This document shows, piece by piece, positions 10,376 to 21,150 of a stretch of DNA of 44,120 nt; position 1 is the stretch's first letter; every line of letters starts with the position of its first letter. Location: the NCBI GenBank assembly GCA_003427395.1, contig BFEA01000527.1, forward strand, positions 184,879-228,998, read 5' to 3'. The stretch is from Chara braunii (taxonomy: Eukaryota > Streptophyta > Charophyceae > Charales > Characeae). The notes below the pieces were generated by a model. The model was not told the origin of the DNA and searched no databases. It worked only from the letters and a program-made list of their open reading frames with translations. The position numbers and the translations under genes were made by a program.

Positions 10376-10620
10376 CTTTGTTTTGTTTTGTTTTTTGTTG
10401 TTGAAAAAAGACCATTACAGATCTACGAGGGCGGAGTGATATGAGCATCCCCTCCTAGTAGATCCTTTGACAGCCACCATTGCAGTGAGTCAGTGACCAT
10501 TTTTTCTTTTTTTTCTTGTTGTAAACCCATGTTGTTGTAGGGGTAAAATTCCGGACATATGACAGTCACCTTCCGCAATCGCCCATGTGGCTATCCCGAT
10601 GGTCTACAGAGGCCCCTATT
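10376..10620 (-). mobile_element. Short retroposon 3' end with TGCTC stem-loop
   Basis: On the minus strand a stem-loop (10420-10464; GATCTAC/GTAGATC plus GAGGG/CCCTC) has the loop sequence ATGCTCATATCA and is followed by an A-rich tail (10376-10410). The same structure ends the LINE copies at 11101 and 27905. No block-2 motif is visible upstream, so the body is diverged or different. Confidence 0.5.
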
Positions 10621-10847
10621 CCTATGAAATTCCCTCCTGACCTTACCACACTCATGATTTGTTCCCGGCGCACCCCCACTTCCACAGTCCTACCTCAGTG
10701 TCTACCACTCAGGATCGTCACCCTCCAGTTATCTCAACTGGGGTAACCCGACCGGACACCATGGCTAAGTAGAGCACCATACCCTACTCAACTGTAATCG
10801 AAGCATAGTCGGATGAGCCTTGTCGCCTGGGTACTTCGGAGGCTACG

Positions 10848-10974
10848 ATAATACCACTAAATACAAGGCACGGTTACAAATAACTTCAACAACCATCGCA
10901 TGGCCACACTTGAAATTCCAGCGTGATCGTGCAATGGTTGCATTTGCAACTATGCCTTGCATCTAGTGGTATTA
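10848..10974. mobile_element. Short foldback element
   Basis: TAATACCACT at 10849 begins a 22-bp arm whose inverted partner ends at 10974, with two mismatches, both G-U compatible. The interior also has AACCAT/ATGGTT. About 126 bp in total, no ORF. MITE-like or a structured RNA source. Confidence 0.55.
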
Positions 10975-11039
10975 CTAGTAAGGCAAGGACCCCATTACAG
11001 TGCGGATGGAAAAGACGTTTGGCTAGTGAAAGAGGGCAA

Positions 11040-11535
11040 GTTTTATTATTATTATTTTATTTTATTTTATTTTTTTGATTTTTAAAGACTCTGCAGGAAG
11101 TACTAGTTGCGGTGACATGAGCACCCCCAACTAGTATACCTGTACCTGTCACTCCATCTATTGGTGAGGAGCAACACCTCCTGGAAACCGGGTCCAGCGT
11201 CCCATTGAGAACAAAATCTTGAGGAGGTATGAGGAGGTAGGAGATGAATAGTGAACCTCTTCACCAGGCTAGAGTGCCCGATGAGCATGAAGCACTGGCC
11301 CTGCTTATCATCCAAGCCATACCATGATAATGGGACAATAGAATTCAGAAGTGGTCGGAAACGGTTGGGAAAATCCCCCATTAGGCGAAGGGAAATTAAG
11401 GGATTTATCTCAGTCCATACATTAAATACTAACTTGTAATTCCTATTTAGCCTTTCCCCTTCCTCACCCGACTCACCATTCCACACCACCTTCCCTATTC
11501 TTCCCCCCTTCCCCCCCCCAACCAGACTCTGCAAA
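11040..11535 (-). mobile_element. 5'-truncated LINE copy D (ORF2 C-terminus and 3' UTR)
   Basis: The minus-strand frame 11103-11534 contains IGKVVWNGESGEE and LVFNVWTEI, which align with the ORF2 C-terminal ends at 15173-15622 (LSKVEWPGGEG, LFFWDWF) and 28346-28666 (LGEVKWPGKE, LCFSDWF). Block 2 (reverse complement near 11180-11208), the stem-loop TACTAGTTG/CAACTAGTA (11101-11136) and an A-rich tail (11040-11085) follow. A truncated, inactive LINE insertion. Confidence 0.7.
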
Positions 11536-11659
11536 ATGATTGAAAGATGATGAATATATTTTTCTTGGAAGTGTTGTAATAAATCTTTTCCTTAATTATT
11601 TCCAATTGCTACAATATATTTGTTTGGATTTGTTGTTTGATATTCTCATTAAACTCAGG

Positions 11660-12400
11660 ACCATCCAATCTAGCACCCTCATCGATCAACCCGTTGATCC
11701 ATACAGCGTAAGCACACACAATGGCGCCATGACGCCGCCATCATTACCTTTGCGGTAAACAACAACAACGAAGAAATCATTTTTCTTCCCTATCAATAAA
11801 GCCTCTAATCCTTATAAGGTGGGGGATCGTGATAGTGCGATCGATCAACATTGCCATTAAAAAAAACAAAAAATAAAAACTAGTTTTCTCCCCATTGTTG
11901 AACATGGGGAATTGGGGAGAAAGGTTTCCCCATCAATAAAGTCGCCGATACATAATGACGTCAGCATTAGCTTCGCGATTAAAAAAAAAAAAAAAAAAAA
12001 AAAAAACACTTAGTTTTCTTCGCATTGCTGAACATAAGGAATGGGGGAGAAAGGTTCCCCCATCAAAAAGTGTGTGATTTTCGTTAAAAAAAAAAAAAAA
12101 AAAACTCAGTTTTCTCCCCAGTTTTGAAAGTGAGGATGGGGGAAAAAGGTTCCCCTATCGATCAAGCCGTTGATCCATACAGCATGTGCACACACAATGG
12201 CGCCATGACGCCGCCATCATTACCTTTGCGATTTAAAAAAAAAGAAAAAAAAAACCCTCATTTTTCTCCATTGTCAATGAAGCCTCTGATCCCTGAAAGG
12301 TGGGGAAATCGTGATGGTGCGATTCCCCTATCAACGAAGCCTCTGTTCCTTACAAGGTGGGATCGTGATGGTGCGATTGATCAACATTGCCATTAAAAAG
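11660..12400. repeat. Tandem array of ~95-150-bp units with A-rich junctions
   Basis: Units share TTTTCTCCCCATTGTTGAA, GGGGGAGAAAGGTTCCCC, a CATCAATAAAGCC-type segment, and an end GCGATTAAAAAA. A GTTGATCCATACAGC...GGCGCCATGACGCCGCC block occurs twice (11691 and 12169) nearly unchanged, and GGGATCGTGATRGTGCGAT occurs at 11824, 12304 and 12360. I count about six units (starting near 11660, 11758, 11880, 12006, 12101 and 12251). No ORF. Family unknown. Confidence 0.7.
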
Positions 12401-12830
12401 TACTGCCAATCATATGTGTTTTCGAGTATGGTATTCAAAATGTTTATCTAAACTTAATGCATTACCGATAAAAAAAACAGACAGTGTTTTGATTTTATAC
12501 TGTGATAGATAGTAAATGTTAATCGATATGCTCGAAAAGTATAATAAAACCCATCATAAAACCCCCTATAGCTTTACATAATGGCAATGAAATTGTAACA
12601 CCCTCCAAATTTTGTGAGAAAGCGATGTAAAATTTGTGGTCAACAGAATCACATCATACAAACAAATGTGGGTTGCCTCCCAAAAATTGAGTTAACAAAC
12701 CATCAAAAGTCACCAAAATCATGGTGAAAATAACAATTTCGATTTCGTTCAAAAAATATAAAATGTTAGTTTTGATGAAATCGCTTTATTAGAAAGTCAC
12801 TTATAGTTTATTACAGAAGCAATACCGCTT
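12400..12830. other. AT-rich DNA without recognisable feature
   Basis: I see no gene, repeat family or RNA gene in this interval. Confidence 0.5.
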
Positions 12831-13610
12831 GCCTGGTACATGCTGCTTAAAAAGGACCTTAACTTTCATGAGGGGGATTGGCTGGCCCTTCGGGACGACC
12901 CCAGCAGGATAGGAAGAATCCATATGGTGCGGTCTGCAGACGCGAGGACTGAAATTACACGATAAATGCAAGGAACCAGCTTTGGGGTTCCACCAACCCT
13001 TTCGAGTGTCGGGATAACTCGGATGTATCCAGGATACGGGTATTAAGGGAGGGTGAAGAGACCACGACTTTTCAGCCACAAACACTCATCCATGAGTTGG
13101 TCATGGACCCTCAGGAGTGGCAGTGGCGAATCGTACGAAGACCCGGGATATTCTCCGATAAACGGATTCATCTGCACTCCTTGTCAGTTAGGTCCATACA
13201 TAAGATGCTCCGGCCTAAGAGAGTGCTTCGATAGTTGGTTATAGACAGATGGGCCAAGCACCTGAATGTTGACAGAACCCTCTTGACACCGATTCGATGG
13301 TTCAGTGAGACGATGGTGCGACCGTCTAAAATCACATCCTTGCAGTGGCAGATCGCCTACCGCTGCCGGCCAACAAATGTCTGGTTGATAGACCACACTC
13401 ACTTGAAACAAAAAGAGACAACGCCTCCATGGTGCTAGAGATGCGCCGTGACTTACCCCTCGCAAAAATGAAACGAGACTGTCGAACACATTTTCATGCA
13501 GTGCCCTGTAGGCTGTCGCATTGCTGAAGTGGCGTTGGTGGGATCGCATCTGGTGAAAAATCACACATGGTTAACCAGGGGTGTTATTTTCGAGGAATTT
13601 TGCACCGAAT
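12830..13610 (+). pseudogene. LINE copy F, ORF2 C-terminal fragment
   Basis: Plus-strand frames contain FHEGDWLAL (near 12865), then RWAKHLNVD, SLQWQI, WLIDHTHLKQ and PPWC, followed in another frame by ETVEHIFMQCP (near 13480). These align with the LINE at 28896-29600 (FQEGDFVM, RWTRHLNID, SLQWQILHRC, WLIDRTNLEQ, HPWCKAC, ETIEHVF). This is the zinc-binding region found after the RT in plant L1-type LINEs, with a C-x2-C...E-H-x-F-x2-C pattern. Multiple frameshifts. No 3' module follows; a poly(T) run lies at 13638-13658. Confidence 0.65.
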
Positions 13611-13619
13611 TGCATTGAA

Positions 13620-14095
13620 ATTGTCATATTGTGTTGATTTTTTTTTTTTTTTTTTTTTATTATTATATATATGTGCTTTAGGGTACGTCATGTGTGCAGT
13701 TTTGACATGTTTGGATCAATAATGAAAAAGTTGGCATTTTATTGAATTCGTTGGACGCTTCATTTTGACTCGGACAGTGTCTTTGTGTTAGGGTTTCATA
13801 GTGTTTTTTTGTGTTTTTTTTTTTGTTCTTTTTGGCTTGTTTCCTTTTTTGATGTTTGCACTATGGTCTCATATCGTTTGTTTTTATTTTTTTTTATGAA
13901 ATTCGCACCACAATTGCCAACGAAAACGATGAATATTTGGGCCTCCGTTAACCGTCTCTCACAAGTATCCACATTTGAGAACAATTGGTACAAATTAGGA
14001 AGACAAACGATCCTATGAGTGCTCTGGTGGCAACGCTGTACCCTGGCTCTGGAAGGGGTCAGGGTAGAGGGCACTGAACAGACAGGGCAGATCAA
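13620..14095. other. T-rich intergenic DNA
   Basis: Poly(T) at 13638-13658 and GTTTTTTT tracts at 13801-13822. Open frames are T-rich and lack family features. Confidence 0.5.
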
Positions 14096-14099
14096 AGAG

Positions 14100-14812
14100 C
14101 TCATCGAGTTGGAGCTAACACAAGGTGGCGCAAGCTCAAAGCTCAGCTAGACATCTTTTAGAACGACCGGGATATTAAGAGGGCAATTACGTCCTTCTGC
14201 ACAGACTGGCTAGGGGGACAGCGGGGGGTATGGATAGCACGGGTGGAGTAGGGGGGGACCGAGTTGCTTTGACAGGACAGGGTCCCTCTAGAGATTGCAA
14301 TTTGGCTTTCAATAACTGGATTGATATTGAGCCTTCCTTCCTGATGAAACCCCCGTCCCAGTTTCCGGTCCCATTCCCGCCTCACCCCCTTTCTATGGCT
14401 CTAATCCCAAACTGACCAAGGTGTTATCCTCGGGTGCCCCCTGTGGTGGGACACTAGCGACACGCTCTTAATGTCATTCTCAATATCACCCTCTTTTCCT
14501 TTACCATATTCACAGTCAATCCCCTGGTTTCCAGGGCAATCAATGCAGGCAGATGGATGGTACTCTCAGACTATCGATGTAGGAAGGAAGCTGCAAGTGC
14601 GATGAATGGTGGATTGGGCATCTCCTACGAGATTGAAGAGGCAGAAACTTCCGGAAAAGCTGTGTAGTTAACCCCCCAGGTCCACTGGGGTAGTCAATGC
14701 CGCAAACCAATATCATATCTTGCTTTCAAATGGTCTTCATTGGGTACAATGTTATGGGATGCTCGACCCGTTTTTCCAGCAGGCGCTGCTCCCCACAAAT
14801 AGATGGAGCCTC

Positions 14813-14844
<32 letters not shown>
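14100..14844 (+). mobile_element. 5'-truncated LINE copy E with poly(A) tail
   Basis: The plus-strand frame 14230-14415 carries FNNWIDIEPSF followed by KPPSQFPVPF, aligning with the ORF2 C-terminal ends at 11103-11534 and 15173-15622. The 3' UTR has the GAAGAGGCA block (14635), block 2 (14757-14813, ending GATGGAGCC) and a 28-bp poly(A) (14816-14844), but no stem-loop between them. It lies tail-to-tail with LINE copy A, whose poly(T) begins at 14978. Confidence 0.6.
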
Positions 14845-14849
<5 letters not shown>

Positions 14850-15172
14850 CCCTCGTACCTGGCTGATTGCATTAAGGGCCCAAGGTTGGTCTGACCAGTT
14901 ACTCAAAGAACGTATTCCGGGGCGACTGGCAGACACTGCTTTTGAATGGTACGGGTGCAACCCTTACACTGAATGTGTTTTTTTTTTTTTTTTTTTTTTT
15001 TTTTTACGAGCATGCACTCCTACCTGTCTTGCAGAGGCCTCCAGTCTATTGGTGGGGAGCTACGCCTGCTGGAAAGCGGGTCCATTGTCCCTCGAGATAC
15101 AATGTTGACATGATAAATCAGCACATGCTGGGAACCGGGCTCAGTGACGATAAATGATGCAGTGGTGCCTCT

Positions 15173-15622
15173 TCAGTCCTTACTGGACCACCAGTCAATC
15201 TGAAACAACAACCTACCTTGCCCTTCAGAAAAAAGTGTAAGCGATTGAAAATCACTTTCCTTATCTACCAAACCATTGCAAATCCACCATAACAAGTTGT
15301 GAAGGAGGAAAGGATCTACAAAATAATTTGGAGATCTAAAGGAAGACCCTAGTTGCAGCGTGAACCAGTCCCAAAAGAAGAGATGAAAGTCTCTCTTGAG
15401 AGATTCTTCCATCCCTTCACCACCTGGCCATTCCACCTTACTCAGACCCTTCCCTTGAGTTCCCGCTAGCCAGTTCACGTCATACTTTTGAATTGATTCT
15501 TTAATATCATTCTTTTGATGCCATTTCATAATTTTAGTCTTAGTTTTTTTCCATTGCACTAATATCTTAGTCTGAATAAATTGCACAATTATCTCAGAGA
15601 TTCCCCCCCCTTTCCAACGCAA
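15173..15622 (-). pseudogene. LINE copy A ORF2 C-terminal end
   Basis: A 149-codon minus-strand frame. It has a Lys-rich start (KKTKTKIMKWHQKNDIKE) and then LSKVEWPGGEG and FHLFFWDWF, which align with copies B and D. It ends in the 3' UTR just before the GAAGAGGCA block. This C-terminal tail of ORF2, after the zinc-binding region, has no assigned function that I know of. Truncated upstream by frameshifts. Confidence 0.6.
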
Positions 15623-16502
15623 TGTTATCTCTTACCAGGACACAACGTTTACCAAAAGACCCATAATACTTTCTTTTTGCCTATAGTAAACAAATTGTGC
15701 TAATGGGTTCCCAATATCCTAGCAGGATAGCATGCCATTCCCACGGTCAATCTATCCCAATCAAGCTCCTCCAAGGGATATCCCACCTTCGCTATAACAA
15801 GACTGCATTCAGACACGGCATAAAATGTGTTCAATAGTTTTACAAATGTTCCTATTAGGGAAAGTCGTATGACAAGACTTACACCATGGGGAAACTAAAC
15901 CTCTTTGTTCTATATTTGAATGATCAATGAGCTAGTCATTGAAGGGAGATAAATTTAGTTGGTCTTTGTTTTAAGTTGTTAAAAAAATTAATATTCTTAA
16001 TAGTATTACTATCAATATTCAAGTGTCTAGACCACCGTTCCTACACAATTGCATCTACATCTACCCTTGGTTTTCGAAAACAATATGCTGCTTTAACCAT
16101 GGATTGTAGAGTTCTTGCGTTTCCTTTCTTACTAGTCTTCCAGATCCACTCATCTGGGTCCAGGGGAAGGTATGGAATATGACAATGGGGGTGGTATGCT
16201 TTCCATCTTTTTGTTGAAGAGAAATAGACAACTCTAATCCTGTAAAGATATAGAAACAATATTTTTTTTACTTGATCAGTATGGGATGGGTATAAGAAAA
16301 AGTTTTTTGTCATCTTGAAAATACTCACTGTAGTCCCTTTTAAGTGAATATGAGCAATCCGACTCACCTCCCATTGTTCTACACCAGTTCTCACTAACCA
16401 ATCTCCCTCTTTGAGGAAGATACATTTTCCTTAGTGTGCTAACCCACGCTAAGGGGATGAAAAAAATAATATGCTTCAAGTTATATGCAAGTTCGTGGGC
16501 AT

Positions 16503-17512
16503 CAGGGTTGTCACGCGGGGTTCCCGGGGGCCCAAGACGGGGTAGGGGTTTCACCCCAGAACCTCCGCCGCGGGGCTACCCNNNNNNNNNNNNNNNNNNN
16601 NNNNNNNNNNNNNNNNNNNNNNNNNNNNNNNNNNNNNNNNNNNNNNNNNNNNNNNNNNNNNNNNNNNNNNNNNNNNNNNNNNNNNNNNNNNNNNNNNNNN
16701 NNNNNNNNNNNNNNNNNNNNNNNNNNNNNNNNNNNNNNNNNNNNNNNNNNNNNNNNNNNNNNNNNNNNNNNNNNNNNNNNNNNNNNNNNNNNNNNNNNNN
16801 NNNNNNNNNNNNNNNNNNNNNNNNNNNNNNNNNNNNNNNNNNNNNNNNNNNNNNNNNNNNNNNNNNNNNNNNNNNNNNNNNNNNNNNNNNNNNNNNNNNN
16901 NNNNNNNNNNNNNNNNNNNNNNNNNNNNNNNNNNNNNNNNNNNNNNNNNNNNNNNNNNNNNNNNNNNNNNNNNNNNNNNNNNNNNNNNNNNNNNNNNNNN
17001 NNNNNNNNNNNNNNNNNNNNNNNNNNNNNNNNNNNNNNNNNNNNNNNNNNNNNNNNNNNNNNNNNNNNNNNNNNNNNNNNNNNNNNNNNNNNNNNNNNNN
17101 NNNNNNNNNNNNNNNNNNNNNNNNNNNNNNNNNNNNNNNNNNNNNNNNNNNNNNNNNNNNNNNNNNNNNNNNNNNNNNNNNNNNNNNNNNNNNNNNNNNN
17201 NNNNNNNNNNNNNNNNNNNNNNNNNNNNNNNNNNNNNNNNNNNNNNNNNNNNNGCTGTTGGTCCTGCCCCCGGCTCCGCACTAGCAGCAACCCCGGTCCC
17301 ACCAGTGGTGGGTGTGGCCCCGAGGGGGGTTCGGGGTGGGGCATAAAACCCCATTTTTGGGTTTTAGACCATGTGGTGCGCGCTCTCGCTGCGCACCCCC
17401 CACTATGTTTTTTTTTTTTGGGGGGGGGGGTTCCGGAGCCGGGGTTGGGGGNGCGCACCTCCGGACCCCCGGACCCCCGCCGGACCCCCGGGGCCGGGGC
17501 TTGACAACCCTG
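16503..17512. mobile_element. Nonautonomous hAT-type element with 8-bp target duplication
   Basis: Perfect 11-bp terminal inverted repeats CAGGGTTGTCA (16503-16513) and TGACAACCCTG (17502-17512) are immediately flanked by the 8-bp direct repeat GTGGGCAT (16495-16502 and 17513-17520). An 8-bp duplication with CAGGG-type ends is the hAT signature. The element sits in LINE copy A. It is about 1,010 bp as assembled, of which 672 are an N gap, so any transposase fragment cannot be judged. The visible parts are GC-rich, with no recognisable coding. The right part includes a poly(T)/poly(G) run at 17408-17430. Confidence 0.88.
16582..17253. other. Assembly gap (N run)
   Basis: 672 consecutive N. 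The length may be an estimate. Reading frames drawn across it are meaningless. Confidence 0.99.
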
Positions 17513-18349
17513 GTGGGCATACCCGAGCTCACCTCTTAATTGTTCCTCTGTTAACCAGTTCTTGTTTTTCGTGTCTCATATATCTTTGATCCCTAACACA
17601 CCTTTTTAACCCACAAGGACCATGAAGGATCTGAACCTCTGAATATAACACCATTCTGATCGGTGATCCATCTGTTGCCGAAGAGGGGTTGCCTTAGGAC
17701 CTCCTCATTGGGAGGGAAAATGTCTATTGGGTAGAGGTAAATTGGGCCATGTTTTTAATAATGATACCCATACGTTATCCAACAATAAATATTTTATAAC
17801 TGCTCTCCTCAACCCCTCTTCTCTAGAATGTGCCTTTGCCCTTGGAATGCTCCAAAATAAATCCTCCATCCATGCGAGAGGGTGGATATCCATCGTAAAT
17901 TGTGGTGCTAATCTACGAAGTTGGTCCAGAGTCATCAGTTGCCATGATTTATCATTAGAAAAAATAAGTTTCTTTAACTATTGGAGTGCTAGCGATTGAC
18001 ATTGCATGGACGGATCAATAAGTCCTAACCCTCCTCTGAGTTTGGGTTGGATAAAGGAAAGTCATGCCACTCTGGGGATGACATTTTCTAATTCGTGATT
18101 GCCTCTCCATAAAAATGTCATCACCTGTTTTTTTAGTCTCTTTGTGCTTAACTTAGTGATTGCCCATAAGGCAGATTTATACCATATTGTTAATAATTAA
18201 TGTTCTTCCAAACAAACAAGTTTGTTGTTTTTTCCATTGGTTCATTTTGTCAATAACTGGACGAGAAATCCAATCATCGTTCGATATTGGTTTACCTAGT
18301 GCCGTTAGAGAGACCCCTAACAACTTACAGGAGCCTCTAATGGAAGTCA

Positions 18350-18854
18350 TGAGCGAAGCTTTCAAGAAAGTTTTCTCGAACGTTTTGACCATATAGCACC
18401 AGGACAATGTATGCGCCTCATGGAGGAGTACACACAACAGTCGTTGGAGATTATGTCGCGGTATGCAGAAAGGTATACGTATTTGGCAGAACGGTCCGGA
18501 GTCAATAAGAAGATCTTACGGGATGACTTCATGCGAGGTTTTGCTGATCCCCGCTTGCGAAAGAAAATTCGTAAGAAGTGTAGTCCGATCGACCATACCC
18601 TAACTGAGCTAATTACGTTCGTTATTAACTACGAAAAAGATAACTATGACATGGGCATCGATTATGAGACTGATGAGGATGACTCTACGGGTGCCTGCCA
18701 TCAGAGCTTTGTGCACACGGTCAAAATGTTTGAGGAGCGCTTCGGGTTGGGGTCGGCTAAAGGGGCCTCCGACCAAAAGGTGACTTCTTTCTCCTTAGCG
18801 ACTAAACGTGCCAGCGAGGGGAGCAAGAATCGGGATCAGATGGATGGGGTGTAG
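18350..18854 (+). pseudogene. Gag-like retroelement fragment
   Basis: A plus-strand frame from 18411 (147 codons) contains SLEIMSRYAERYTYLAERSG, DDFMRGFADPRLRKKI and LTELITFVINYEKDNYDMGI, followed by an acidic stretch. The helical pattern with a phenylalanine-rich RGF-x-D-P-x-LR core resembles the C-terminal half of LTR-retroelement Gag capsid domains. It begins right where LINE copy A stops being recognisable. No pol follows. It is unrelated in wording to the gypsy gag at 25138-25814. Identification is tentative. Confidence 0.4.
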
Positions 18855-18984
18855 TGGGACACAACATGGAAAGGATCACCGATCCTTGACATCCACCTGC
18901 CCAACTTGGTGGTTGAGCCCGGTACCTCGCACTACCGGTAGCTACAATTGCATGTCTGATCACACAAACGACCAAATTGTTCAG

Positions 18985-19108
18985 GGGCGCTGGGCACGAC
19001 TTCCAGCAGGTGCTGCTCACCACTAATAGATGGAGCCTCCCCGACAGTGATAGAGGTGCCTGCTCCTATCAGCACCCCTAACACTCGTTTGGGCTGTTCA
19101 CAAAAAAA
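18985..19108 (+). mobile_element. Short retroposon: LINE 3' module with stem-loop and poly(A)
   Basis: Block 2 (GGGGCGCTGGGCACGACTTCC..., 18985) runs through CACTAATAGATGGAGCC to a stem-loop (GGTGC/GCACC, 19055-19076; loop contains TGCTC) and a poly(A) at 19101-19115. No ORF2 remnant lies upstream. It could be a SINE-like element or an extreme 5' truncation of the LINE. Confidence 0.65.
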
Positions 19109-19289
19109 AAAAAAAATGGAATGAGGGAGTGGGGGTGCGCCATGGAGAATTGTCGGTGGTGGGTGGGGTCTCGTGAAAGGGAGATTCAATTGTTAAAAGC
19201 AAAAAATATGATAGATGATTTCCATAAGCATATGAGAGTTGGTTTCCTGATATATGATTTCCAAGTGCATATGAGAGTAGGTTTCGTGA

Positions 19290-19560
19290 TCCAGCAGCCT
19301 AACTCAGTTGGTTAGACACACGTGGCATTCAAGGTTGTGGGTTCGAGCCCTGTGACTGGCTGCGGCGCACTTAGTGCCAACCAGCTGTGATAGTCCTCTT
19401 GATGCCTTTGGTTGGTATCAACTTAGTGCCAACCAGCTGTGATAGCCCGCTTGATACCTTTTGTCGGTACCAGTAGAGTCTTTGGCCAATGCAGATGTAA
19501 GTGTGTGCGTGAGTCGGTTGTGTCAACTTGTGTGTTTAGTGTGGGAGAGTGTTGACCTTA
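19290..19560 (+). mobile_element. tRNA-derived SINE
   Basis: TAACTCAGTTGGTTAG (19300-19315, A box) and GGTTCGAGCCC (19340-19350, a perfect B box) lie in the spacing of a pol III promoter, with GCAGCC/GGCTGC able to form an acceptor-like stem (19294-19299 and 19358-19363). The D stem is broken and there are extra bases before the 3' acceptor strand, so it is not a usable tRNA. The body has a ~55-bp direct repeat (ACTTAGTGCCAACCAGCTG at 19369 and 19421). No A tail is obvious. Confidence 0.55.
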
Positions 19561-19866
19561 GACACTGCTGCTACTCGATTGGGGGTGAGGGATGATTAAA
19601 AGGGAGGTGCAGATACTAGCAAAATGTTTGGTCTTTGCGTTACTCGGACTCCCACTGGGAGTCCCAACCCTGCACCCTAATCACTAAGGTAGGGCAAGGG
19701 GCAACATGGAATATCCCATTCACCGTGAGAGGTAGCTATGCTTGCACGGGTCCCCTCTATATAGCCTTAGGAGTAGTGGAAAGTAGGTAGTGAAAGGGTA
19801 CTCCTACTGTAATTTGTTGTGCTAGATCTGTCCATTCTTGCTTTGAGCTACATCCAGTAAAGTCCC

Positions 19867-21150
19867 TATTACATGCCCAGTTGGGCGATGTACATAATAA
19901 CCGAGGATCCGCAATGTGATAAAAATAACTGAATGGACAATGCAGTGCAAGTGAAATCTCAACAAGCAATGTGCATTCCGATACATACAAAATGGTGCTT
20001 TATAGCACAGGGAAGACTTTAGATACAAGTTCTGACCTGACTGGGACTGACCTCCACCACGTAGTGCAAGACAGCGCAGCAGAATGCTAGAATACCAATG
20101 ACTAGCCCAATCAATGTTGCAATGCAGACAAAACATACATCATGCTCATCACAGGGTGTGAAGGGACCTGGCACTATACACAGGAAGGAGGCGCCAAGTC
20201 TAGACATACAGAGACGAAGAGGAGGGGATCAGATGAAGAAGAGAAAGGGGGAGATGGGAAAGTCGTCAACACCAAGTCTCGTTACAAGTCCCAAATAATC
20301 ACTCTTCAAAATGTCTGAAGTCCAATGTCGAGTCTGGCTCCAAATGTCACCAAGCTCTCTCTCTCTCTCTCTCTCTCTTAGTCTGCTGATGCAGTGAAGT
20401 CAGATAGCGAGAGGGTGAGAAGGAGATGGTGGACTGAGAAGAGGAAAAAGAAGAACTCTCTCTCTCTCATGTGCCAGGTACTAACCTGTGAAGATGGCGT
20501 TGTGCTGCAGGTACCTCGAAGACGAAGCCGGAGCAATGGCGCTGCAGGGAAGTCTCCCTGGCCTCCGCCCAATCTCTCTCTCTTGTACTACTCTAGCTCC
20601 TATAGCACCCAACGCTAAAAACTACTGCTAACGCTACTACTACTACAACAACGCTCCTCCACAGTGCTGCTGCCGAATCTTGAAGATTACCTATTGCCTC
20701 CTGAACTGCACGTGAAGTGTCTGGGAAGTACCTAGGAACTACGTGACTGCCTGCAAGGCGGGTCAGTCCTATATAGTGCTGGCCCGTCTAAGAGGCTGCT
20801 CTTGCCAATGCCGAAATGTGCCAGACCCTAGTGTTGAAGCTCAACCAGGGGTTGTCTTGAAAACAGGCCCGAAATGGCCTGTGCTAAAACCGTGGTTTGT
20901 TGCCTGAGTTTCAGGCCGGGTCGAACTGATGAGGGCCCGAAAATGGCCCTCAGTTTCAGGCTGAAAACACTCAGGGCCTGAAAGGCCCTGATTTAGCCTG
21001 AAACGACACAGGGACTGTAGGCCCTTGTTTTCAGGCTTTCAGGCTGAAACGGCACAGGGCCTGTAGGCCCTTGTTTTCAGGCTTTTGGCCTAAAAACGTC
21101 ACGGGTCTGGAAATGGCCCGTGCAGCCTGTTGTAGGCACAACATGTAACA
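19867..21150 (-). repeat. 3' LTR of the gypsy element
   Basis: About 1,284 bp, homologous to 38690-40060 in the same orientation. Its inner end (minus-strand start) is TGTTACATG next to the PPT. Its outer end has mutated to TATTACATG. It holds a CT tract (20348-20380) and, near the inner end, a ~46-bp tandem repeat of TTTTCAGGCT-type sequence. Confidence 0.88.
20769..20776 (-). promoter_or_regulatory. TATA-box-like CTATATAG in the 3' LTR
   Basis: CTATATAG lies between short GGGCCAGC-like sequences in the LTR. The corresponding site in the 5' LTR (39592-39599) reads CTATGTAG on the minus strand, so the TATA is damaged in the copy that would drive the element. Inferred from sequence only. Confidence 0.45.

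Larger units (their letters stand above)
14978..18345 (-). mobile_element. 5'-truncated LINE copy A, carrying a hAT insertion
   Basis: The poly(T) at 14978-15006 is the A tail, followed on the minus strand by a half stem-loop (TGCATGCTCGT), block 2 (15045-15100) and the GAAGAGGCA block (near 15155). ORF2 pieces are 15173-15622 (C-terminus), 16041-16394 (EGDWL/RIAHIHL region), 17705-17935 (LDQLRRLAPQFTMDIHPLAW) and 18177-18437 (GKPISNDDWISRP, SGR-like LFGRTLIINN). These match LINE copy B between 28060 and 30490. Similarity with copy B ends near 18345, so the APE and the RT core are missing. A hAT element interrupts it at 16503-17512. Several frameshifts; inactive. Confidence 0.75.

Noticed and set aside
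16436-17504. Long open frames crossing the N run on both strands
   Set aside because: They are open only because N is not a stop; 672 of the bases are unknown.
19293-19364. Functional tRNA gene
   Set aside because: A and B boxes are good, but the D stem and the anticodon stem do not form and the acceptor 3' strand is displaced; a SINE head is more likely.
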